From Diphasiastrum complanatum (Eukaryota > Streptophyta > Lycopodiopsida > Lycopodiales > Lycopodiaceae), in contig CM055093.1 of NCBI GenBank assembly GCA_029204225.1, forward strand, positions 48,122,354-48,186,353: 64,000 nucleotides of DNA. The letters are read 5' to 3'. The translations under genes were made by a program, and so were the position numbers. Below the pieces are notes generated by a model. It saw only the letters and a list, made by a program, of their open reading frames with translations. It made no database searches and had not been told where the DNA came from. Positions 56,917-64,000 of this stretch are shown here, one piece after another (the first letter of the stretch is position 1; every line of letters starts with the position of its first letter).

Positions 56917-59900
56917 CATTGCAATGATAGGCTTACCTCAAGTAACTATTCATTATGGAAAGTGAGGATGGAGTCACTTCTTGAGATGAATGATATTTTG
57001 GATATTGTTGTAGGATTGGAGGAGAGACCAGCACAACAAGATCAATTGAGGTATGACAAGAAGGCCAAGAAGGCTCTACACATGATAAAGATGAATGTTA
57101 CCAATGAACTTCTCAAGGAAGTTGGTAAGTGCACATCATCTTTGAAAGCTTGGAATCTATTGAAGAAGCTTTATGAATCCAAGTCTACTTCTAGAGTGTT
57201 GACTCTAAGAAGGCAAATCTTTTCTTGTTTGCAAAAGAATGAAGAAAGTCCAAGTACGTTTGTTTTGAGAATGAAAGCATTGAATGATGAGTTAGCTTGC
57301 ATAGATGAAAGCATTAAGGAAGGAGAGCTTATTCAAGTGATTCTTAATGGCTTGTTGGATGCTCATGCTAACATTGTTCAAAGTATTGTTATTCAAAAGA
57401 CTTTGCCAAGTTTGATGGATCTTCAAGAGATCTTGATCAATGAGGAATATAGGCTTCAAGCAAGAGGTGGATCTACATCGACACTTCAAGAGGATGCTAT
57501 GTTCACAAAGGGCAAATTCAAGGGCAAAACCAAAAGCAAGTGGTCTAAAGGGCAAGATCAAGTGGATGCTTCTTCAAGTGGCAAAAAGAAGGATAGATCA
57601 AAGCTCAAGTGCTTCTATTGTGGCATCAAAGGACACTTTGCAAGTGAGTGCTACAAGAAGAAGAGAGATCAAGGAGACAAGCAAGGTAATCTTACTCTTG
57701 ATGAGGATGGTTTGGATGTGCAAGATGCAAATGATGATGCTTTTGTGATGTCTTCATGTACGCTTGCTAATGATGGAGATCTAAATCCTTGGTGGATTGA
57801 TAGTGGAGAAACTTCACACATGACCTTTCACAAAGAATACTTCACTTCTTTGTTGGCATATGGAGATGACAAGAGGGTGATCTACACGGCCAATGATGGT
57901 GAGTGTGCAATCAAAGGGATTGGCACAATTCCTATTTCTCTTTCTACAAATAGGAATGTTCATTTGGAGGATGTCTTGTTTATTCCATCTATTACCAAGA
58001 ATTTGCTTAGTGTGAGTCAAATGCTAAGTAAGGGCCTCAAGGTGGAGTTTGATGGAGATGCTTGTTTGATCAAAAGGAAGGATGTCTTGATTGGAAAAGG
58101 TAAAAGGCAAGGAAAGTTGTTCAAACTTGATGCTTGTGTTATTGCTAACCAAGTTGGATGTGTTGCAAGGGAGCAAATTTCTATTCAAGAGGTTTGGCAC
58201 AAAAGGATGGGACACCTCAACTTCAAGTCATTGGAGGTAATGGCAAGGAAGAAGGTTGTGATTGGTCTTCCAAGTTCTTTAAGTAATGACAAGCATGTTT
58301 GTGAGTCTTGTGCTTTGTCTAAGTCACATAGACTACCTTATACTAGATCTATTTCTAGATCTACAAGGCCTTTTCAACTTGTACATTCGGATATTCATGG
58401 ATTCACTACAATTAGCAATAGTGGAGCTAAGATGTATGTAACATTCATTGATGATTTTAGTAGATTTTGTTGGATCTATCTACTAAAGAGCAAGGATGAA
58501 GTGTATGATGTCTTTGTCAAGTTCAAGAATGCAAGGGAGAACCAATTCTCCACAAAGGTCAAGTGCTTGAGAGGTGACAATGGTGGTGAGTACATATCTA
58601 ACAAGCTCATGGCCTTTTGTGATGAGCATGGGATCAAGAGGGAGTATACAACATCAAGGACTCCACAAAATGGAGTGGCTGAAAGGAAGAATAGGACTTT
58701 ATGTGAAAGTGCTAAAGCTATGAGGTTAAGTGCTAATCTTGACAAACCATTTTGGGATCAAGCTTTGTTGTGTGCCAATTTCTTGTGCAATAGGTGGCCG
58801 AGTGCTATTTTGGATGGAAGGACACCTTTTGAGATGCTATTCAAGAGGAGGCCGAGTGTAAACTTTCTAAGAACCTTTGGATGCACATGCTATGTCAACA
58901 TTACTCTTGATGATAGGACCAAGGAGGATCCATCTTCAAGAAGAGGTATTTTTGTTGGATATAGTGAGGTGAGTAAAGCCTACAAGGTTTACATTCCTTC
59001 TACTAACAGAGTGATTGTTGGTAGAGATGTCATTTTTGATGAGGGAAACATTCCAAAGGTGTCTTCAAGCATGATTGATGGTAAAGTAAATGGATCTAAC
59101 ATTCTTGATGTTGATGAGAAGGATCCTACTTTGGATGGTGGTGATGATGGACCTTCATCAAGTCAAAAGCCAAGGAGAACATCAAGAGAAAGACAAGTAC
59201 CTTCAAGGCTCACATATAATCAAAAGGGTAAGCAAGTAGTTTCTGGAAATTATGTTGCTTTCCTAACCTCTTTGGATGAGCCTACAAGTGTAGATCAAGC
59301 AAGGAAAGAAGAGGAGTGGATCGAAGCAATGGATCTTGAGTATCGATCTCTTATGAAGAGTGGAACATCTTTTGGAAGATCTTCTTGTGTACATGGAGCT
59401 ATGCAAGTGGATGGATGTTATCTTGCTGTAAAATCAAGTAATGGATCTGGAAAACAAAGTTTGTTCAATGACTTTGATGATCAAGTTGAAGATCAAGAAG
59501 TTGATCTCGAAGCGCTTCAACTAGTCAAAAGAGAAGGTGGCAATTTGGAGCTAGTCAAGAGCATCAAAAGAGAGGTAATTGGCAAAGGTGTTATGGATCT
59601 GTTTTTGCAGCATATTGAAGACTCAAGTAAGGTCAAAGGAGCAGCAAGGAAGTGTTGTTCAAGTTTACTTTACTTGTTCTATCTCATGTTTGAGCAATTT
59701 CATGTGGATGTGTGCAAATTGTCAAGATATGGTAAAACTAGCTACATTGGTGAGCATTGTTTTGATGTTGGATTTTTACTAGCATTCTTGGCTGATTTTG
59801 CTGATGGAAATGAAGCTATTGGAGGTTCATTATGTCACTCATCCATGGCTAAGTTCTCAAGTATTGAGCTACTTGGTGCCAATACTTGGAGATTGTCAAT

Positions 59901-60441
59901 TTTTGGTGAATTCATGGTCATTTTCTTGTGTCAAGTAGATCTTGAAGATGGACTAGTGCAAACTACTTGGTTTATGGAGTCATGTGGTGCTGGATTGGCA
60001 TCATTAATGTACTCACCTACTCATGGATCTCCAAGGTTTGATGGTTTCTTGTGGCAAGATGAAGATGGAGGCTCATTCATGGAGTATCATGGTGGATACA
60101 AGGCAACAAAGGACAAAGGAGGAGGAGACATGCAAGCAAAAGTTGATCACTCACATTTATTGTTTGTTTGCTGTATTTTTCCAGAGGGTTCAGAGTTGGA
60201 AGCATGGTGGAATCATTTCATTTACATTCTATTTGATTCTTCATGTTCTAGTCACATTTTTACATGTAAAATTGATGTAAGAAATAGTAAAGCATCCCAA
60301 GTGGACACTATTCTCTATGGTTGTTTCTATTTTGAGCATTACATGATCATTGAAAGGAGATCTATTCTTAGGAAGAAGATCATTCTTATGATGGATCAAA
60401 GTTCTATTGGCAAAAACTATGCTAGGAGCATTGGAAGCTAG
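56917..60441 (+). CDS. Copia D gag-pro-int fused to passenger module
   Basis: One frame of 1159 codons counted from the first Met at 56962; it is open from 56919, but the true gag start and 5' LTR are missing. Gag resembles copia A (SKSTSRVLTLRRQIFSC). Then come the knuckle CFYCGIKGHFASEC, protease WWIDSGETSHM (DSG kept, next Ala changed to Glu) and integrase with HKRMGHLNF, HSDIHG, GDNGGEY and NGVAERKN. After LEYRSLMKS (about 59356), where RT should begin, the sequence switches to about 1070 nt of passenger homologous to copia C: EDQEVDL, LVKSIKREV, DLFLQHIEDSSKV, DLEDGLVQTTWFMESCGAGL, CKIDVRNSKAS, ERRSIL. No YVDD box exists. The frame ends at 60441, a few bases into RNase H sequence. Confidence 0.88.
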   Translation, partial: HCNDRLTSSNYSLWKVRMESLLEMNDILDIVVGLEERPAQQDQLRYDKKAKKALHMIKMNVTNELLKEVGKCTSSLKAWNLLKKLYESKSTSRVLTLRRQIFSCLQKNEESPSTFVLRMKALNDELACIDESIKEGELIQVILNGLLDAHANIVQSIVIQKTLPSLMDLQEILINEEYRLQARGGSTSTLQEDAMFTKGKFKGKTKSKWSKGQDQVDASSSGKKKDRSKLKCFYCGIKGHFASECYKKKRDQGDKQGNLTLDEDGLDVQDANDDAFVMSSCTLANDGDLNPWWIDSGETSHMTFHKEYFTSLLAYGDDKRVIYTANDGECAIKGIGTIPISLSTNRNVHLEDVLFIPSITKNLLSVSQMLSKGLKVEFDGDACLIKRKDVLIGKGKRQGKLFKLDACVIANQVGCVAREQISIQEVWHKRMGHLNFKSLEVMARKKVVIGLPSSLSNDKHVCESCALSKSHRLPYTRSISRSTRPFQLVHSDIHGFTTISNSGAKMYVTFIDDFSRFCWIYLLKSKDEVYDVFVKFKNARENQFSTKVKCLRGDNGGEYISNKLMAFCDEHGIKREYTTSRTPQNGVAERKNRTLCESAKAMRLSANLDKPFWDQALLCANFLCNRWPSAILDGRTPFEMLFKRRPSVNFLRTFGCTCYVNITLDDRTKEDPSSRRGIFVGYSEVSKAYKVYIPSTNRVIVGRDVIFDEGNIPKVSSSMIDGKVNGSNILDVDEKDPTLDGGDDGPSSSQKPRRTSRERQVPSRLTYNQKGKQVVSGNYVAFLTSLDEPTSVDQARKEEEWIEAMDLEYRSLMKSGTSFGRSSCVHGAMQVDGCYLAVKSSNGSGKQSLFNDFDDQVEDQEVDLEALQLVKREGGNLELVKSIKREVIGKGVMDLFLQHIEDSSKVKGAARKCCSSLLYLFYLMFEQFHVDVCKLSRYGKTSYIGEHCFDVGFLLAFLADFADGNEAIGGSLCHSSMAKFSSIELLGANTWRLSIFGEFMVIFLCQVDLEDGLVQTTWFMESCGAGLASLMYSPTHGSPRFDGFLWQDEDGGSFMEYHGGYKATKDKGGGDMQAKVDHSHLLFVCCIFPEGSELEAWWNHFIYILFDSSCSSHIFTCKIDVRNSKASQVDTILYGCFYFEHYMIIERRSILRKKIILMMDQSSIGKNYARSIGS
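59357..60424 (+). other. Passenger module in copia D (replaces RT)
   Basis: Segment bounded by copia sequence on both sides: integrase-RT linker to the left and the HWKL..KR.LRYI start of the RNase H region to the right. Similar in protein and DNA to parts of 42495-44783 in copia C, but in a different order: the MESCGA-like block lies in the gag tail of C and in the middle here. Function unrecognised. Confidence 0.8.
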
Positions 60442-61013
60442 TAAAGCGAGTTTTGAGGTACATCATTGGAACTCGAGATTTTGGCATATTGTATGAGGGA
60501 TCATCACCTAATCTTTTTGGATTTTCAGATTTGGACTGTGCTGGAGATGTAATGGATATGAAATCCATTAGTTCTTATTGTATTTTCATAGGTGATGGAG
60601 CTATATCATGGATGTCAAAGAAACAAGCCACTATCTCATTATCATCTAGTGAGGCCGAGTACAAAGCTCTTACACATTGCACAAAGGAGATGGTATGGAT
60701 CAAAAGGATGATCAAGGATCCTCACTTGCTGGATTTTTCACAGAGCCCAATAATCTTTTGTGACAATCAATCAGCCCAAAGAATGGCATCCAATCCTATC
60801 TTTCATGCTAGGAGCAAGCATATTGAGATACAATATCATTTTGTGAGGGAGCGAGTCATTGCAAAGGAGGTGGAGCTTCAACATGTGTCTTCAAGGGAAT
60901 GTGTAGCTGATATCTTCACCAAAGCATTGGGAAAAGACTTGTTCATGAAGCATAGGACTTCACTTGGAGTATTATCAAAGTCTATGCTAAAACTAGTTGA
61001 AGAGGGAGTGTGA
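60425..61013 (+). pseudogene. Copia D RNase H region, out of frame with the passenger
   Basis: Frame from about 60425 encodes HWKLVKRVLRYIIGTRDFG, GFSDLDCAGD, ISWMSKKQATISLSSSEAEY, then RSKHIE and ADIFTKALG, ending VEEGV-stop. It matches the copia A RNase H closely and is open for at least 186 codons, but sits in the -1 frame relative to the upstream ORF and has no ATG (first codon used in the open frame is TTG at 60453). It has GFSDLD where A has GFSDSD. It would be made only by frameshifting, so it may be a relic. Confidence 0.8.
60997..61008 (+). other. Polypurine tract of copia D
   Basis: TTGAAGAGGGAG immediately before the 3' LTR, as in A and C. Confidence 0.85.
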
Positions 61014-61659
61014 AAGATTCAACTAGTTTCATCACATTTTGCAATATTTCCATATTTGGCATATTGAGGCCAAAACTTGTTTTAGACTTAGAGGTTGACT
61101 TTTCAAAGTTCATTAGTCTAAATTTCATTTGAATAAAAACTTTTTGAAAGTGTGGGAAAGATAGAATGCGAGTTTGAGTAGATTCAATTTGAATAAGTTG
61201 GGTACATTGAATCTAGACCCAAAATTGGTAGGGTTAGCATTTTGGTGGGAAAGCCAAGTGGCCAAATAGGGTTTGGACCTGCTATAAAAGGATGTAACTC
61301 GTGGAGAGAGTCATTTTCTCTCTTCTCTATCTCATTTCATGCTTATACATGGTTCTCTTGGGTTCTACTATCCATTGGTGCACTATCTTGGTGATTGCTT
61401 GCAATTCTATGTGTAGAATGATCTATATTTGTTATTTTTGGATCCACACGTGTGAAATATAGTAGCTTGCTGGTTTTGTACGGACGGCAACAGTACATAA
61501 TCATTTCATTCAAGTTTGATCAAGTTCTATTAGTGTTTGCATCTCAAATTGTGTGTAGATGCTGATTTTTTCTACATTGGTGAAATTGGTAGTGTATTTC
61601 TCTTTCTAACCAAGGATCATTCAAGTAGATTGGATCTTAAGGATCTGAAATCTTTCACA
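61009..61659 (+). repeat. 3' LTR of copia D
   Basis: 651 bp from TGTGAAAGAT to ATCTTTCACA, with 10-bp perfect inverted ends. TATA box TATAAAAGG at 61283-61291. Palindrome core CACACGTGTG at 61445-61454. Sequence after it does not resemble a known target repeat because the 5' end of D is missing. Confidence 0.88.
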
Positions 61660-62380
61660 CATGGCACCAATCTAATGATTGCATGAGCCAAATATTTTGA
61701 ATAGGTGTCACATCCCATGTGTAGAGGACAGCTCACACGTGTGGAAATAGCTGAAGTAGGTGAGCTTTTGCTTTTAGAAGATTTCCATGAAGATCTCCAT
61801 ATAGTAGGAAGATAGACCAAAAATGCCCAAAATGGAAAGTTTTGATCCAAGTGTCAAATTGCATGATGGTGACAAGACATCCTCACACGTGTGAGATCTG
61901 ATACATGATCAGTACCTCAAGCTCCAAAAGTGTATATATAGAGGCTTATTTGGCCATAATCAATGTGAGACACCAATATTGGTTTTGGAAGCAATTTTGA
62001 GTGATTCTCTCCATTTGTCTACATTTGTTTTGATTGTTTTGAGAATCTATCAATGTGTGCTTAATTTTCAGGTTGGAGTCCGTACTCAGACAGTGTTTCA
62101 CACGTGTGAAACCAGAAAGTACACCTACCTTCAATTAATGATTGTTCTTGTTAGGATTTTATGTCTAGAATTGATCTAGATTGATCTTAATCTCAAGTAG
62201 ATTGATAGATCAAGTAACCTAACAACCAATCCCTCTTGAGGATCAGATTAGGATCCACTCTTGGTCCTTTTTGTACTTTTTGCACATGCATTTTAGTGAT
62301 CAGTGCTTGAGAGTATAAGTTTGAATCTACTTAATTTACTAGAGTCGTTCTATAGTAGATAGACATCGTTATAAATAGTA
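61660..62380. repeat. LTR-like remnant with three CACACGTGTG palindromes
   Basis: No coding sequence. CACACGTGTG occurs at 61734-61743, 61884-61893 and 62099-62108 (the last as TTTCACACGTGTGAAA, 62096-62111), and a TATATATAGAGG box near 61934. This combination is like the LTRs of A-D, so I suspect one or two related LTR remnants, but no ends could be fixed. Confidence 0.45.
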
Positions 62381-62494
62381 AATCTATGTACAAGTAGGTG
62401 GATTGTCAACGTCGTGCTTCTGATCGCGACGTGGGTTGCAATCAATTGACAGTACATGGATCAAACTTTTTTTGTATTGAACTTGATTTGACTT

Positions 62495-62670
62495 GATGAG
62501 GGAGTCGAGTGAGTCAAGAAAGTCAAGTAAGTCGAGAGTCGATGGAGTTGAGTAAGTCAAGTCAATCAATGGAGTCAAGTGTCAAGTGTCAATGGAGTGT
62601 CGAGTGAGTCGATGGAGTCGATTGTCGAGTAAGTCGAATGTGTTGATGTTGAAGTCAAAGTTGATGGAGT
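62495..62670. repeat. Degenerate GAGTC/AAGTCGA short repeats
   Basis: A run of irregular 5-12 bp units built on GAGTC, AAGTC and GTCGATGGAGT, e.g. GTCGAGTGAGTCAAG and GTCGATGGAGTCGATTG. A minisatellite-like stretch with no coding sense. Confidence 0.8.
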
Positions 62671-62711
62671 CGGACTTCGACAAATCTCGGGATGCTCATT
62701 ACTGAGTGGAG

Positions 62712-63110
62712 TTAGTATTGAGCATTAAAATCCAACAAACTCAATGATGAGACGACCTGAATCAGACACATACAAGATGTGAGTTTGTGCTCGAACAATA
62801 AGAAAGCCGCATCATGAGCAGTAGATGCAAGTATCTCACAAATGGAATTGGAACTCTTGGTGCAATCTCCACTAGAAGGACATTGCATAAGATGAGTGCC
62901 AAGAGAATAAAAACGGTGACCACAAGAGCATTTTCTCAAACCCCCCAACATCAGATAAGAAAGTCCCAATCTAACTCTAAGAGCAATGACAAACAATTTT
63001 TAAGAAAGTCGCAAGAGTGGAATAACATGGCGTGTAACAAGCCCAGCAACAGCACTTGGGCCTACACAAGAAAGAAGACGAGGCTGAGTCTCATTGGAAG
63101 GTGAATCATT
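62712..63110 (-). pseudogene. LINE ORF2 C-terminal tail
   Basis: On the minus strand the sequence reads RLLSCVGPSAVAGLVTRHV, a stop, then FVIALRVRLGLSY, CSCGHRFYSLGTHLMQCPSS and ICEILASTAHDAAF. The GP-A-AGL, LR-RLGL and CxCG...H...C pattern is the zinc-finger tail of many plant non-LTR retrotransposon RT proteins. The RT domain is not present in the window upstream (63110-64000), so this is a scrap with at least one stop. Confidence 0.7.
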
Positions 63111-64000
63111 GAGAAGTTGTGTGTGTTAGTTGATGCCATGTCCCAAGGTGTCGATGTAGAACCTTACCACTCAAAAGGGCTTCCAGTAGAGATGTTGAGA
63201 GCCGAGTTTGAGAGCACGAGAATTACTAGTGCTAGACTGAAGTTATACATTTTGTGAGCCCCATGGTAATTCCCAAAAGATGGAAAACCATGTGGGATCT
63301 AGTAATTTAGAACCTCTCAACTTGAATTCTATTTTTAATAGAGAGGCCTTCTATTATTATGTAAGAGGTGGAACCCAAACCTTTATAGAATGAGATTCAC
63401 TCACTTGTAAGAGGTGGAATCCAAATTGTAATAGAAGTGGATTCACTAACTCGTGGTATACATAGAGGCCTCCTCCACGACTTTCCAAGCATATGTCATG
63501 TATTGAAATGCTATTGCTTTGACAATTGAAGATCCTTCTACGTGCATTTTCTTCTATGTTCCATTTTCATGCATTTAGTCTGGGTACTTGTGTATGAATC
63601 TATTGTTGTTGTTTCTGCCTTCTTCTAGGATTGGTTTTGTAATTAGTATTAGGTAGATGTGCAAGGCTTAGTGGCTGATCTTACCCATTCTCATTTGATT
63701 TTGCTTTGTGCTTGACTCTTTGAGGAGTTTTTATTACAAATGTTGAGTGATCAAATGTTGAGTGATATTTGTGTTAGATTTCTTATGTTCAGCCTGAACA
63801 AATCGTTCAAGTAATGAGCATCTTGAAAAATCGAAGGCCAACTACATGTTTCGGACCTTCACTTTTTTTTGTTTGAGATTTTTTGTGCCTTAATCGTTTT
63901 TAAGACACCTTCGTCTTTTTTGCATTTTTTGCGCCTTCGCTAAGAAAGCGACATAGTGGCCAGAATACCTTGGAATCCATTTCAGGGCCATCTTTGTCTT
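63111..64000. other. Unassigned right end of window
   Basis: A short open stretch near 63125-63255 reads like protein (EPYHSKGLPVEML) but I do not recognise it. The remainder is AT-rich, with a T-rich part from 63860. No element ends identified. Confidence 0.4.

Noticed and set aside
60415-60441. AAA-AAC words before the out-of-frame RNase H as a -1 frameshift signal
   Set aside because: The heptamer is CAAAAAC, not a proper X-XXY-YYZ slippery site, and no clear downstream structure was seen.

Overview
This window reads as nuclear DNA of a land plant. It is AT-rich, has no bacterial-style gene packing, carries one spliced gene with GT-AG introns, and is otherwise almost entirely retrotransposons and their debris. 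Ty1/copia elements of the plant type (tRNA-iMet primer sites TGGTATCAGAGC, CCHC gag knuckles, pro-int-RT-RNaseH order) dominate, with Ty3/gypsy relics, one LINE tail and an unusual non-LTR-like reverse transcriptase element. That RT type together with the copia style suggests a seed-free plant (fern, lycophyte or bryophyte) rather than a flowering plant; this last step is inference.

Layout. 1-1290: no recognised feature. 1290-4879 (-): deleted Ty3/gypsy element G1 with a probable 5' LTR. 4880-5090 (-): copia linker scrap. 5088-7030 (-) and 8335-11973 (+): head-to-head copies of repeat X. The left copy is split by a 944-bp solo LTR with a CAGTA duplication; the right copy continues into a decayed reverse transcriptase. 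11974-~23990 (+): decayed copia B1, whose 3' LTR received the intact copia A (17487-23347, target duplication GGGGT). 24000-27814: more X and S repeat copies. 27815-31057 (-): truncated copia M. 33162-35038 (-): the only convincing host gene, a three-exon, two-transmembrane protein of about 403 residues. 35753-38547 and 49760-50096 (-): gypsy G2, split by copia B2 (38548-49759, +), which itself contains copia C (39877-45450, duplication TGAAA). 51000-52250: truncated copia E. 53041-54425 and 56667-56915: X scrap, a 233-bp GA tract, copia F scraps and an inverted LTR. 56917-61659 (+): copia D, 5'-truncated. 62495-62670: short-motif repeat. 62712-63110 (-): LINE tail. 63110-64000: nothing recognised.

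How the parts relate. A, C and D share gag ancestry, the same polypurine tract, LTR ends of the form TGTGAAA...TTTCACA and similar LTR lengths (653, 647, 651 bp), and A and C also show the same primer site (D has lost its 5' end). A encodes a complete 1316-residue polyprotein and has LTRs identical by eye. C and D lack reverse transcriptase and instead carry a shared, unrecognised passenger coding module: in C it replaces everything after gag, in D it replaces RT only. C has one LTR mismatch and a perfect target duplication, so it moved recently and presumably in trans. B1 and B2 share the same stop codons and frameshift, so they too look like copies made from an already broken source. A palindrome, TTTCACACGTGTGAAA or its 10-bp core, recurs in LTRs of all these families and resembles two LTR ends joined around CG.
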